DNA of 64,000 bases from Lactobacillus isalae (GTDB taxonomy: Bacteria > Bacillota > Bacilli > Lactobacillales > Lactobacillaceae): assembly GCF_947539375.1 (NCBI RefSeq), contig NZ_OX443569.1, positions 310,001-374,000 on the forward strand. Reading direction: 5' to 3'. Numbering within the stretch: the first letter of the stretch is position 1; every line of letters starts with the position of its first letter. The translations under genes and the position numbers were made by a program. The notes below the pieces were generated by a model. The model had not been told where the DNA came from. It searched no databases and saw only the letters and a program-made list of their open reading frames with translations. Shown piece after piece: positions 26,039-36,005 of the stretch.

Positions 26039-27581
26039 ATCTTTGTGGCAAATGCTGATAACAGAACATGATCAAATCTGGGCTACAACGCTTGTACATA
26101 TTAAAATTTCGCTGATTGCGCTTCTTATTGCAATGGTCATTGCAATTCCATTAGCTTTTATCTTAAAAGGACATAAAAAGGCAGCTGAATTCACATTGCA
26201 AATTGCTGGAATTATTCAAACTATTCCAAGCTTAGCAATTTTAGGTTTACTGCTACCATTTGTCGGAATTGGAACAATGCCTGCAATCATTGCTCTAGTT
26301 TTATATGCGATAATGCCAATTTTTCAGAATACTTATTCAGGCTTAACTGATATTCCTGAAAACTTAGAAGAAGCTGCTACAGCCTTTGGTATGACAAAAT
26401 GGAAGAAGTTACAGCGATTAGAAATTCCAATGGCAATGCCGATGATTTTTGCTGGAGTTCGAATTGCTTTGGTAATGATTATTGGTACTGCAACTTTGGC
26501 AGCTTTGATTGGCGGCGGAGGCTTGGGTACTTACATTTATGTTGGTATCAATTCAAACAATAATACAGAAGTTCTAATGGGCGCTATTTTATCTGCTCTT
26601 CTTGCCCTAGTATTTAGTGGCGTTTTAAAATTTATTGCTAAAAATAATAAACGACTCAAGTGGGGAAGTATTATTATTGCTGGAATTTTGCTCATTTGGG
26701 GCGGAAGTAGTTTATATACTCACTTTACTAGTACTTCAAAGAATAATATTGCTGAACCAAAACAAACAATTACAATTGCCGGAAAAATGGGATCTGAACC
26801 TGCTATTTTAATTAATATGTATAAGGATTTGATTGAGAAAAATGATCCAAATACAAAGGTAGTCTTAAAACCTAATTTTGGTGGAACAACATTTTTGTTC
26901 AAGGCACTTCAAACAGATAAGGTTGACATTTATCCTGAATTTACAGGAACAGTCTTACAGACATTAGTTAAAACGGGTAAAAAGACTGGCAATGATCCAA
27001 ATCAGGCTTACGTTGAAGCCAGAAGCGACTTAAAGAAACAATTTGGCATGGAATACCTAAAGCCAATGGCTTATCAAAATGGTTATGCTTTAGCTACAAC
27101 CCAAAAGTTTGCTAAAGATAATCACCTAACTAAAATGAGTGATTTAAATCGAGTAAATAAAAAAGTTCATGCGGCTTTTGACCCAGATTTTACTTCCTTA
27201 AAAGATGGTTATCCAGGTTTAAAGAATGTTTACAAGCTGGACTTTGCTTCCATTAAAAGTACTGAATCAAGCATTCGTTATCACGCTATCGCTAACAATC
27301 AGGCCAATGTAGTTGATGGCTACACTACTGATGCTGAGATTAAGAAGTACAACTTAGTGATGCTTGATGACGATAAAAAATTCTTCCCACCATATCAAGG
27401 TGCACCTTTGATGAGAGCAAAATTTGCAGAAAGAAATCCGCAAATTGTAAAAGCATTAAATAAATTAGCGGGTAAAATTACAACTCAAGAAATGCAGGAA
27501 ATGAATTATCAGGTTAATGTTAAGCATGAAAAGCCAGCTAAAGTAGCTCATGATTATTTAGTAAAGCATGGATTAATTTAG
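26031..27581 (+). CDS. OpuC/EgtU-type permease fused to substrate-binding domain
   Basis: 516 aa. Residues 1-210 form a MetI/OpuAB-like permease (five to six segments; the coupling motif EAATAFGMTKWKKLQRLEIPMAMP is clear). A further membrane segment near 215-235 leads into an extracytoplasmic binding domain ~245-516 (ITIAGKMGSEPAIL, FGGTTFLFKAL, DIYPEFTGTV, VDGYTTDAEI, FFPPYQGAPL). Such fusions exist in choline/betaine importers and in the ergothioneine importer EgtU of streptococci. The sequence alone does not tell which ligand is used. Confidence 0.88.
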   Translation: MIKSLWQMLITEHDQIWATTLVHIKISLIALLIAMVIAIPLAFILKGHKKAAEFTLQIAGIIQTIPSLAILGLLLPFVGIGTMPAIIALVLYAIMPIFQNTYSGLTDIPENLEEAATAFGMTKWKKLQRLEIPMAMPMIFAGVRIALVMIIGTATLAALIGGGGLGTYIYVGINSNNNTEVLMGAILSALLALVFSGVLKFIAKNNKRLKWGSIIIAGILLIWGGSSLYTHFTSTSKNNIAEPKQTITIAGKMGSEPAILINMYKDLIEKNDPNTKVVLKPNFGGTTFLFKALQTDKVDIYPEFTGTVLQTLVKTGKKTGNDPNQAYVEARSDLKKQFGMEYLKPMAYQNGYALATTQKFAKDNHLTKMSDLNRVNKKVHAAFDPDFTSLKDGYPGLKNVYKLDFASIKSTESSIRYHAIANNQANVVDGYTTDAEIKKYNLVMLDDDKKFFPPYQGAPLMRAKFAERNPQIVKALNKLAGKITTQEMQEMNYQVNVKHEKPAKVAHDYLVKHGLI

Positions 27582-27594
27582 AAAAGAGATAAAA

Positions 27595-28005
27595 ATGACA
27601 AAATATACAGTAAAAAGTGAATTAACTGATACTCCTTGGCAAATTGAAAATAGAACTAAGAAGAATAAGTTTATGGCTGATGAATCAGCAAACGGTAAAA
27701 ATGTTGCTCCTAATCCAGTAGAGTATTTAGCAGGTGCAGTGAATTCTTGTATCTCAATTTCTGCAGGGATGATTGCAAATGTCCATCATTTAGATGTAAA
27801 GAACTTTAAGGTAACTAACCAGGCAATTACTACTAAGCTCGGCCATGGGAAGTCCGTTGTTAGTGAAATGTTAATTACAGTTTCTTTTGACAGCTCTATG
27901 TCTCAAGAAGAAAAGCAGGAATTTTTAGCTCATACTCTACATGTTTCAACTGTTTATCAAACAGTATCTCAAAGTGTTAAAACCTACGTAGAATTAGAAA
28001 AATAA
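27595..28005 (+). CDS. OsmC/Ohr-family protein
   Basis: 136 aa. The central helix NPVEYLAGAVNSCISISAGMIA carries the first cysteine of the peroxide-reducing pair (~residue 51). The second cysteine of classical OsmC/Ohr proteins is absent (segment VSTVYQTVSQSVKTYVELE has none), so typical thiol peroxidase chemistry is doubtful. It lies 13 nt behind the transporter genes and probably shares their transcript, which would fit a stress-related role. Confidence 0.8.
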   Translation: MTKYTVKSELTDTPWQIENRTKKNKFMADESANGKNVAPNPVEYLAGAVNSCISISAGMIANVHHLDVKNFKVTNQAITTKLGHGKSVVSEMLITVSFDSSMSQEEKQEFLAHTLHVSTVYQTVSQSVKTYVELEK

Positions 28006-28014
28006 TATTTCAAG

Positions 28015-28050
28015 ATGCTCTTAGTCGGTCAGACTAGGGGCATTTTTTTA
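28015..28050 (+). terminator. Terminator after the OsmC-like gene
   Basis: Stem ATGCTCTTAGTC/GACTAGGGGCAT (one G-T pair), loop GGTCA, then T7. Confidence 0.85.
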
Positions 28051-28154
28051 AGTTTTTTCGATAAAAAGCAAAATTTTTTAAAATTAACATTATTATAGTT
28101 ATTAGAAAAATATCGACTGCTATAATATTAGTAAACCAATAAAGAGGGATAAAT

Positions 28155-28766
28155 ATGGATATTTATGGTGGCTACACTCCAGTTTTAGATGAGTTACTTA
28201 ATCAGATACTGAATCACTTTAAAGAAGAAAATAAAATTCACCAGGAACAAACCGGCGATAGTCTCTATGAACACCTAATTGGTCGGGTTAAAAGACCTGA
28301 GAGTATGATTGAAAAATGTCAGCGAAAAGAATTGCCAGTAAATCCTGAGTCAGCTTTGAAAGAAAATCGAGATAGTGTTGGTATTCGCGTTGTCTGTAAT
28401 TTTATTGATGATATTTATACTTGTATTGACCTGATTAAAGATTGGGATAATGTAGAAATTGTTAAGCAAAAAGACTATATCACCAATGCCAAACCTAACG
28501 GCTATCGTTCTTACCACATGATTTTAGATGTTGAAAGACCTGAGAAAGATATTGAAGGCAATAATCCAGGACACTACTATGTTGAAGTACAGCTTAGAAC
28601 GATTGCAATGGATACCTGGGCAAGTTTAGAGCATGAAATGAAATATAAGCATAAGATAAAGAATCCTGAAATGATTGGTAAAGAGCTAAAGCGAGTTGCA
28701 GATGAATTAGCGTCTTGTGATGTAAGCATGCAGACTTTGCGTCATTTAATTAGAGAGGAAGATTAA
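28155..28766 (+). CDS. Small alarmone synthetase (RelQ-type GTP pyrophosphokinase)
   Basis: 203 aa with only the (p)ppGpp synthetase domain. LIGRVKRPESMIEKCQRK (substrate loop), DSVGIRVVCNFIDDIY, KPNGYRSYHMI (G-loop-like motif) and VEVQLRTIAMDTWASLEHEMKYK are all intact. There is no HD hydrolase, TGS or ACT domain. It is the first gene of an operon with a two-component system, spaced by 3 nt. Confidence 0.92.
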   Translation: MDIYGGYTPVLDELLNQILNHFKEENKIHQEQTGDSLYEHLIGRVKRPESMIEKCQRKELPVNPESALKENRDSVGIRVVCNFIDDIYTCIDLIKDWDNVEIVKQKDYITNAKPNGYRSYHMILDVERPEKDIEGNNPGHYYVEVQLRTIAMDTWASLEHEMKYKHKIKNPEMIGKELKRVADELASCDVSMQTLRHLIREED

Positions 28767-28769
28767 ATT

Positions 28770-29435
28770 ATGAAGATTTTGCTGGCAGAGGATGAAGAAC
28801 AGTTATCCCGTGTTTTAGTAGCAGCAATGAAAAGCGTTAATTATGACGTCGATGCTGTTTTTAATGGTCGGGATGCAGTAGAACTTGCTAAAAAGAACTC
28901 ATACGATGTAATTATTTTAGACATCATGATGCCGATTATGGATGGAATTACGGCGCTAAAACAAATTCGTAAAAGTGGCGATAAGACCTATGTCTTAATG
29001 CTTACTGCAAAGGCAGAAATTGATGATCGAGTAACTGGCTTAGATAGTGGAGCTGATGATTATTTGACTAAACCATTTTCACTAAAAGAGCTACTTGCAC
29101 GCTTACGTTCAAAAGAAAGGCGCGATGACCAATATACACCTAATGAGGTTGAGGTTGGGGATCTTGCCTTAAATGTTGCTGAACAGGAATTAGTAAGTCA
29201 TAATTCAATTCGATTAGGCAGTAAAGAAACGCAACTTTTAAATTACTTAATGCTTAATGAAGGTAAAGAATTCTCAACTTCTGATTTATTAGCGCATGTT
29301 TGGAAAGATGAAGACGATGCTAATGAAGATGTAGTGTGGATTTATATTTCTTACTTGAGACAAAAGCTGCAATCGATTCAAAGTTCAGTCCAGATTGTAG
29401 GTGAAAAAGGTGGTAGTTTTTCATTAATTAGGTAG
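28770..29435 (+). CDS. OmpR-family response regulator
   Basis: 221 aa. Receiver domain with acidic pocket E7-D8-E9, phospho-acceptor D51 in IILDIMMP and K101 in TKPF, then a winged helix at ~125-220 (VEVGDLALN, LGSKETQLLNYLMLNEGKEFS, NEDVVWIYISYLRQKL). It sits between the alarmone synthetase and the kinase with gaps of 3 and 9 nt. Confidence 0.93.
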   Translation: MKILLAEDEEQLSRVLVAAMKSVNYDVDAVFNGRDAVELAKKNSYDVIILDIMMPIMDGITALKQIRKSGDKTYVLMLTAKAEIDDRVTGLDSGADDYLTKPFSLKELLARLRSKERRDDQYTPNEVEVGDLALNVAEQELVSHNSIRLGSKETQLLNYLMLNEGKEFSTSDLLAHVWKDEDDANEDVVWIYISYLRQKLQSIQSSVQIVGEKGGSFSLIR

Positions 29436-29444
29436 GTGAGATTA

Positions 29445-30719
29445 ATGATTCAAAAATTTCGCTGGAAGTTTATTGGAATGTCGATCACTGCATTGTTCGT
29501 AGTTTTAGTCATAACTTTAGGTGCCTTGTTAGGAGTTAGTTACACTCAGAGTCATAATGAAGTTGATCGGGTTTTAACAGCCTTAGTTAATAATCAAGGG
29601 CAACTAACTCCTAGAACTGCTAAGCCAGTTTTTGGTAATCAAAAGGATCCAATTAATAAGAATTTTTTATCAGGAGAATATAATCCGGAAGCTGTTTTTC
29701 AATATCGTTATTTTACCGTAGCTAGTACGTACAATAATACGCCTCGTATTGTAAATGACGATAACGTCTATGATGTTGGTAGATCAGAGATTCTTAAGAC
29801 TAGTAAGCAAATTTTTAAGAATAAATCAACTAGTGGATCCATTGATATTGGTAATAATCAGTATGCTTACCGAGTAGGTAAGAATCAAAAAGGATACAAA
29901 TTCATTGTTTATTTAAATGAATCATTGATATACCATCGTTTTTCTTTATTGCTTAGAGTATCAATAGTACTCGGAATTATTGCCTTGATTGTTTTTGCTC
30001 TGATTTTGATTTTGGTATCGAAAAAGGCAATTGGGCCAATTATTACCACTTATCGTAAGCAGCGCGAATTTATCACTAACGCGGGGCATGAATTAAAGAC
30101 TCCTTTAGCAATTATTTCGGCTAATACTGAAATGGAAGAAATGCTGGGGAATAATTCAGAATGGAATAAAAGTACAAAAGAGCAGGTTGATCGCTTAACT
30201 AGATTGATTAATCGTTTAATTGCTTTAGCTAGGACTGGTGAAACTGGAGAAGTTGTTTTAAATAAGGTAAACTTTTCTGAAATAGTCAAAAAGAATGTTA
30301 CAAGTTTTAAGTCCGTAATGCAGAAGAATGACTTGAAATATAATGCGATGATTATGCCTGATTTGTATGTTAAAGCTGAAAGTAATATTTTAAGTGAATT
30401 GACAAATATTTTGCTCGATAATGCACGTAAGTATTGTGATAAAGATGGAGAAGTTAGGGTAAGCCTTGTTAAAGGTAAGCTTGGAACAAATGCAATTTTA
30501 AAAGTTGCGAATACTTATAAAGAAGGTAAGGGAAAAGATTATTCTCATTTCTTTGAGAGGTTTTATCGTGAAGATGAATCTCATAATTCAAAGAAGTCTG
30601 GATTTGGTATTGGTTTAGCAATGGCACAAGAGATTGTGCAAACTTTCCATGGTAAGATTCACGTTAGTCATAAAGATGACATGATTGTTTTCACAGTGAT
30701 TTTAAGATTAGCAAAATAA
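29445..30719 (+). CDS. Membrane sensor histidine kinase
   Basis: 424 aa from ATG 29445. Membrane segments at ~10-32 and ~165-190 bracket an extracellular sensor of ~130 residues. The H-box ITNAGHELKTPLAII has H215; the N-box NILLDNARKY and an F-box SHFFERFYRED, then GFGIGLAMA, follow. The first glycine box, usually DxGxG, reads VANTYKEGKGKD here, so ATP binding may be altered. It pairs with the response regulator just upstream. Confidence 0.92.
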   Translation: MIQKFRWKFIGMSITALFVVLVITLGALLGVSYTQSHNEVDRVLTALVNNQGQLTPRTAKPVFGNQKDPINKNFLSGEYNPEAVFQYRYFTVASTYNNTPRIVNDDNVYDVGRSEILKTSKQIFKNKSTSGSIDIGNNQYAYRVGKNQKGYKFIVYLNESLIYHRFSLLLRVSIVLGIIALIVFALILILVSKKAIGPIITTYRKQREFITNAGHELKTPLAIISANTEMEEMLGNNSEWNKSTKEQVDRLTRLINRLIALARTGETGEVVLNKVNFSEIVKKNVTSFKSVMQKNDLKYNAMIMPDLYVKAESNILSELTNILLDNARKYCDKDGEVRVSLVKGKLGTNAILKVANTYKEGKGKDYSHFFERFYREDESHNSKKSGFGIGLAMAQEIVQTFHGKIHVSHKDDMIVFTVILRLAK

Positions 30720-30758
30720 AAGCAGCTAGTTTTCAGGTTTGAAGACTAACTGCTTTTT
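30718..30758 (+). terminator. Terminator after the histidine kinase gene
   Basis: Stem AAGCAGCTAGTTTTCA with TGAAGACTAACTGCTT, T6. Nearly the same as the terminator at 33292-33332. Confidence 0.85.
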
Positions 30759-30889
30759 TGTGTTGAATTAAAAAAAGTATGTACATTTTTTAATTCTTAT
30801 GTTTTATTAGAAAAGGTGTGTTTTAACGAAAATACTGTGGGAATTAATCAAATTATTTTGATTAAAGTGTTTTTCTAAAGGGGTAAGAA

Positions 30890-32344
30890 ATGGAAAAATT
30901 TTGTCCAAATTGTGGTAAAGAAATAAAAGGAGAAGCAGACTTCTGTCCAAATTGTGGTTATAAATTAAAGAAAGAAAAGATTTCAAAACCATCACAGCCA
31001 ATAATTCAGAAAAATGGCGATGAAATTCGCTCGCAAATTCAGCACTCAAAAAAGAAACCAATGAGTAAACGCAATAAAATTATTCTTAGCATTGTTGGCG
31101 TGCTTGCTGTCTTATTTGTTTGTTTCTATGCATGGGGATCTAGTTATTATAGTGAACATAATCAAGTGAGAAGAATTGTTTCTGCTTTGAAAGATCCAAA
31201 TAAAAAGGTAAGTCAGTATATTACTTCTACTGATCCTGATTTGAAGGTTACAGATGAAAATGTTAAACCACTTCAAAGATACTATTCTAATCATAAAACA
31301 CAAGCAGATAATGCAATTTATGCGCTTGAGCATCAAACTGATAGTTATGGTGTAAACTTTGAACAAACTGGCAGATATTTTTTGTTGTTTCCCAAATATA
31401 AGTTGCAAGTTCCAGCATTTACACCAACAGTCCGTACTAACCATTCAAATTCAGAAGTGAAAATGAATGGTAAAAACATTGGAAAACTAACAGGTAGTGC
31501 AAGCGATTATTCAAAGAAATTGGAACCTCTTTTACCGGGCCAATATAACTTTTCAATTAAATCAACAGTTCAAGGAAGAAAGCTTTCTACAACTGCTGAA
31601 ACAGATATTTGGTCTAATAAAACGGTCAATTTAAATATTAAGACTGAAACACTTGAAATTAAAAGTTTGCCCAATGGAATTGTTTATATAAATGATAAGA
31701 AAGTTGGAACATTAAATAGCAAGGGAAAATTACTTCTGAAAGAATATCCAATTTCTGGTAATATGAATCTTTATGTTCGTGCTGCCGTAAATAATCGAAC
31801 TATTCAATCGGAAACTATTGATAATCTTTCAGAAGGTCTTGATTATGCGTCTGATGGCACTGATACGATTAGTACAGATGGTAATAAGTATGTAATTAAA
31901 CCTGAATGGAAAGGTTTAGTAAATAAGGATGACGCAAAAAGCGTATTAAGTGATGCTTTTGATATTCCTGATCCAGACCAATTCGTTGATGGTAGTGATA
32001 ATAGCGACTATGTTGAAATGAAGAAGATGATTGATAGTTATAAGGATCAAGATGATATTAGTAATGTTGAATCAGAAGTAAGTGTTCAATCAATTACGCC
32101 ATATGATAATAATTCATCTGAAGTAACTTATAGCGTTAAATGGACTTTTGTCCATGATGATTATGATCGTGTTCAAGTAATGCAATATACAAATGCCGTT
32201 TTAACTAATGAAAAAGATGAATCAGGTGCTAAAATTAAAAAGATTGGTACAGGTAAATTAACTAAAGATCATAAAGTGACTACTGGAGACAGTAGTAATG
32301 ATACTGATACCAATAGTGATTCTGATTCAGATAATGATGATTAA
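30890..32344 (+). CDS. Zinc-ribbon membrane protein, TcaA/YvbJ-like
   Basis: 484 aa. A four-cysteine zinc ribbon lies at residues ~4-22 (CPNCGKEI...CPNCGYKL). A basic stretch and a membrane segment at ~65-85 come next, then a large outer part with repeated Ig-like or ubiquitin-like modules (KIKVNGK- and VYINDKKVGT-type turns) and an Asp/Ser-rich tail. TcaA-like proteins sit at the cell wall and affect sensitivity to wall antibiotics. GGGGTAAGAA precedes the ATG. Linked with the next zinc-ribbon gene. Confidence 0.8.
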   Translation: MEKFCPNCGKEIKGEADFCPNCGYKLKKEKISKPSQPIIQKNGDEIRSQIQHSKKKPMSKRNKIILSIVGVLAVLFVCFYAWGSSYYSEHNQVRRIVSALKDPNKKVSQYITSTDPDLKVTDENVKPLQRYYSNHKTQADNAIYALEHQTDSYGVNFEQTGRYFLLFPKYKLQVPAFTPTVRTNHSNSEVKMNGKNIGKLTGSASDYSKKLEPLLPGQYNFSIKSTVQGRKLSTTAETDIWSNKTVNLNIKTETLEIKSLPNGIVYINDKKVGTLNSKGKLLLKEYPISGNMNLYVRAAVNNRTIQSETIDNLSEGLDYASDGTDTISTDGNKYVIKPEWKGLVNKDDAKSVLSDAFDIPDPDQFVDGSDNSDYVEMKKMIDSYKDQDDISNVESEVSVQSITPYDNNSSEVTYSVKWTFVHDDYDRVQVMQYTNAVLTNEKDESGAKIKKIGTGKLTKDHKVTTGDSSNDTDTNSDSDSDNDD

Positions 32345-32414
32345 AGCTGAAAGATACAAAAATAAACAGTGGAATGACATACATATTTTAAGAAAATAGA
32401 AAGTGGGATTTATT

Positions 32415-33275
32415 GTGAAGAAGTGTCCAAATTGTGGATCTGAAATGGAAGCTGATGTAAACTTTTGTACTGTTTGTGGGACAGATCTTAGAAATATTTC
32501 TGCTGCAAACGATCAAGAGAATCTAAATAGTCAATCTAAGGATTCATCTAAGTCTAATTCAGTAAATAAACTGCAAGAAAATGAAACATTTTCAAGAGTT
32601 ACAGCAGCAGTTAAAAATTTTGATAAAGATAGCTTGTGGAATTGGTTTGTTACTTCTTGGAAAACGCCAAGTGCCAATCAGAAAGGCGAAAAATGGTATG
32701 GAATTGTTACTATTTTAATTGAAATGGTTCTTTTCATCTGGGGAACCGTCTTTGGAATTAAGAAAGCCGTAATTCAAATTACCGGAATCAATACCTCGAA
32801 CAATACTGAATTTCAAAATAACTTCAACCAGGTATTTCATAGCCTTACAATTGATTTGTTTTTAGCAGTTTTCCTATTAGGAGCTGGAGTAGTTGTTGGA
32901 TCATATTTTGCTCATAAATTTGTTAATGAAAAAAGTCCAGCATTTTTAGATTATACCAATAAGATTGTTCAATTAAGTAATATTAATGCCATTGTAGTTT
33001 TAGCCGTAACGCTTTTAAGCTTTATTGATTATAAAGGGTTAATTTCAATTATTAGTCTTTTAGCCTTATTTGCTGGCTTGCTCTTTTTAATTGCCGGGGC
33101 AGTTTCTATTTGCGAAGGGCATGGAGAGAATCGTGATTCTTTCTGGGGTGTTATTATCTATGTGATAATTATGCTAGTAGTAGCAGGTGTAGTTTGTTTA
33201 ATTCTTAAGAATCAAGTTATTAGTCAGGCACAAACTATTTTTGGTAACTTTACTAAATCTTTCTTTAACTATTAA
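32415..33275 (+). CDS. Zinc-ribbon membrane protein (multi-pass)
   Basis: 286 aa from GTG 32415, chosen because it gives MKKCPNCGSEM, the usual start of such proteins, with AGTGGGA upstream; the longer frame begins at GTG 32403. A four-cysteine ribbon (3-21), a Ser/Asn-rich linker and then about five membrane segments (from residue ~95) follow. Function unknown. It lies 70 bp after the TcaA-like gene, so the pair may work together at the membrane. Confidence 0.78.
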   Translation: MKKCPNCGSEMEADVNFCTVCGTDLRNISAANDQENLNSQSKDSSKSNSVNKLQENETFSRVTAAVKNFDKDSLWNWFVTSWKTPSANQKGEKWYGIVTILIEMVLFIWGTVFGIKKAVIQITGINTSNNTEFQNNFNQVFHSLTIDLFLAVFLLGAGVVVGSYFAHKFVNEKSPAFLDYTNKIVQLSNINAIVVLAVTLLSFIDYKGLISIISLLALFAGLLFLIAGAVSICEGHGENRDSFWGVIIYVIIMLVVAGVVCLILKNQVISQAQTIFGNFTKSFFNY

Positions 33276-33291
33276 ATTTAATACGAGATAA

Positions 33292-33333
33292 AAAGACAGC
33301 TAGTTTTCAGATGTGAAGACTAGCTGCTTTTTT
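33292..33333. terminator. Terminator between the zinc-ribbon gene and pepX
   Basis: A 13-bp stem CAGCTAGTTTTCA/TGAAGACTAGCTG (one G-T pair) and T-run, between convergent genes. It repeats the sequence of the terminator at 30718. Confidence 0.85.
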
Positions 33334-33422
33334 GTATATATTATATTTTTTAAATTATCATCTTAAAAATGAATCCAATACATGGTTGAACTTGAAGTTT
33401 CCATCTAAATTATCTCCTTTTT

Positions 33423-35807
33423 TTACATTTCATGAAAGATCAATTGAGTCTTATCTAAGTCAATTGTATAAGTTTCATCTTCAAGCGGACGCTTAGTCAT
33501 TCCTTGATCGGTTGAATAGATAATCAAACCTAATCTTGCACCAGCTGGTAAGCGATAGAAGGTAGGTTGCAATTCGAATTCTAAGTTATAGAATTTACCT
33601 GCTTCAATCTTTTCTGCATGTTTCATATCAGCGTAGTTTTGGACGTTCATATGACCCTTAGTAATTAGCTTAGCTTTAGTTTCTTTATCAGGAACAAATT
33701 CCTTCATTACTTCTGTACCAAAGCGATAGCCTAATTCTTGGATTTGATCATTGAATGATTTAGGAATAGGAGTAAGACGTTTTCTTGATCCTAAATCAAC
33801 TAAGGCTACTGAAATTTGTCCCTTTGGAAGAGAGCTAGCAACACTCATTTTAATCTTAGGACGGCCAACTAAAGTTACAGTATGAATGAACTCATCAGTT
33901 ACAAAGCGTAATTGTTGATCAAGCCACTTTTCTTCACCAGAGATAAAGTCATATTGCCATTTACCTTCGGAAATTTTAGCTTCTTTGAAGACTTTACCAC
34001 CTTGGTCTGTGAATGAAAGTTTATCATTATCTTCGCCGCCATCTTTTAAGAGATTACCTTTTTTATCAGGGAAGTAAATTTCTTTTTTACCTAGTTCGTT
34101 GTTCCAAGTTGGTTCTTCATGCCAGATATCTGGTTGCAAGTTATCTTGGATCATAACATCTTCCCATTGTTTGTAAGCATTATTTTTAATGCCTAATAAT
34201 TCATGACAGAACCATAAGTTCATTAGGTCTGAGAAGTCAATTGAAAGTAGGTTATTCATGTTGTAGTGCGGCCCTTGGTGCAAGAATAATTTATGAGCAA
34301 TTGGTAATTTAGATACTTTTTGCCAAACTTTATAAACATTCTTTGGCTTAACATTCCAGTCATTTAACCCATGAACTGAGATCCAAGAACACTTAATATT
34401 GTCGGTGTGATGGCGGTAATTTCTAGCTTCCCAGAAGTCAGAATATTGACCAGTTTCACGATCTGATTTTTCTAAAAGACGTTTTTGCATAGCATCAAAC
34501 TTCGGCTTAATCTTGAGATAGTCGCCAGCATCCCAAAGGTTAGATTGACAAGTTTCAGCCAGCATATCTAAATCTTCACCTTGACAAGCTTCTGGAGCAA
34601 TAACGAGACCATGTTCACGATAGTAATCATACCAAGAAGAAATTGCTGCTTCTGAAACAACTGTTTTAAGTCCGGCAACACCCGTAGTTGCAATTGCAAT
34701 TTGAAGCGTACCTAAGTATGAACGGCCGGTCATTCCGATATTGCCATTACACCAAGAAGCTTTAGTTTCGTGCTTTCTCGTACGGTCAGTATAAGCAATT
34801 CTGTCTCCATGAAGCCATTCAATGATTTCTTTAGCACTTTCAGTTTCTTCTGGAGCACCAGTGATTCTCAAACCGTCTGAACCTCTTGTTCCGATTGCAC
34901 CTGCATAGACATTAGCAAAACCGCGTGCAAGCAAGTATTCATTTAAAGAATAGGCTGCTTTGTGGACTGCCTCTTCAGTTGCTGCTTGATCTTCGCTAGC
35001 TGGCTTTTTAGCCTTAGCAGTCGGCATTGCTTCATATTTAGGATAAGTACTCTTACTTGCGTCTTCTAAGTTAACGTCAACATTGTGGTTACGTTTTTCA
35101 TTAGCAATAATTCCGCCGAAATAGGGGTCAGCTGTATAAAGTGCAGGGAACTTGAAGTTGTTTGATTGATATGGACGAAAGACAGTTACTTGAAGTAAAT
35201 CAGGCTTGCCATCTTCATCAGTATCAAGATCGCTTTCGACATAAACAACTTCACGGATTACCTTACTCATATCAAAAACAGGTAAAGATTTTCCATTAAA
35301 GAACATAAACTTATTATTACCGTAAAATTGAGTAAAATATCCCTTGCCAGCCATATTATCAATGAAGGTTTGACCGTTTTTGGCGCGAGTATTAAGTAAA
35401 TGATAGAAGACCTTAATTAATTCATCACGGTCAATCTCTTCTTTTTCGGTATAAGGAAGAGCATTCGCTTTCATGCGAGCAAGTGGATCATTTAAATCAT
35501 AGTCATATCCTACATGATAGCCGAGTAATTGCAAGGCAATATTATAGAAACTATTGCGTGAAATTGTAGCCGGTTCTTTAGCCAAAAAATCTTTTAGACT
35601 TTCATTTTCGCTAACTGCGAACTCTGCAAGCTTAGCTTCTTTTGCACCGTAAGTTTTTGCTTCCGCAACTGAATTCTCAACTAGAGTAGCTAAAAGATCA
35701 GAAAAACTATTTTCTTTCCAAGTATCAGGTAAGAAGTTAATAGATTCTAATTCTTTAACCATTTGGTCAAAATCGGTTTTTAAATAGCCGTATTGATTAT
35801 ATTTCAT
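33423..35807 (-). CDS. pepX: Xaa-Pro dipeptidyl-peptidase
   Basis: Releases X-Pro dipeptides from peptide N-termini, important for use of casein and other proline-rich peptides. 794 aa, full length. The serine nucleophile lies in [14 protein letters not shown] near residue 363; the catalytic His is in HQGPHYN near 518. The N-terminal helical domain and the C-terminal jelly-roll are present. AAGGAG lies before the ATG. Divergent from pepN, with ~200 bp of shared upstream region. Confidence 0.97.
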   Translation of the reverse strand: MKYNQYGYLKTDFDQMVKELESINFLPDTWKENSFSDLLATLVENSVAEAKTYGAKEAKLAEFAVSENESLKDFLAKEPATISRNSFYNIALQLLGYHVGYDYDLNDPLARMKANALPYTEKEEIDRDELIKVFYHLLNTRAKNGQTFIDNMAGKGYFTQFYGNNKFMFFNGKSLPVFDMSKVIREVVYVESDLDTDEDGKPDLLQVTVFRPYQSNNFKFPALYTADPYFGGIIANEKRNHNVDVNLEDASKSTYPKYEAMPTAKAKKPASEDQAATEEAVHKAAYSLNEYLLARGFANVYAGAIGTRGSDGLRITGAPEETESAKEIIEWLHGDRIAYTDRTRKHETKASWCNGNIGMTGRSYLGTLQIAIATTGVAGLKTVVSEAAISSWYDYYREHGLVIAPEACQGEDLDMLAETCQSNLWDAGDYLKIKPKFDAMQKRLLEKSDRETGQYSDFWEARNYRHHTDNIKCSWISVHGLNDWNVKPKNVYKVWQKVSKLPIAHKLFLHQGPHYNMNNLLSIDFSDLMNLWFCHELLGIKNNAYKQWEDVMIQDNLQPDIWHEEPTWNNELGKKEIYFPDKKGNLLKDGGEDNDKLSFTDQGGKVFKEAKISEGKWQYDFISGEEKWLDQQLRFVTDEFIHTVTLVGRPKIKMSVASSLPKGQISVALVDLGSRKRLTPIPKSFNDQIQELGYRFGTEVMKEFVPDKETKAKLITKGHMNVQNYADMKHAEKIEAGKFYNLEFELQPTFYRLPAGARLGLIIYSTDQGMTKRPLEDETYTIDLDKTQLIFHEM

Positions 35808-36005
35808 ATATATAAGAACACTCCTTTTTTCTATTTCTCTTAATTTTTATTTTACTAGTTTTAATTGAATAAAAGAAGAATTAAACAATATTTCAAATTT
35901 TACTGATCACCTAAATTATTTTTAATTTAATCTAAAAACTGGTAAGTAAGATTTTAATTTCTTATAATAAATAATTGAGAAGTTAAAAATATTGGAGGTC
36001 CTAGT

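Noticed and set aside
30050-30289. Minus-strand frame within the histidine kinase gene
   Set aside because: Shadow of the kinase H-box region; the plus-strand domains are unambiguous.
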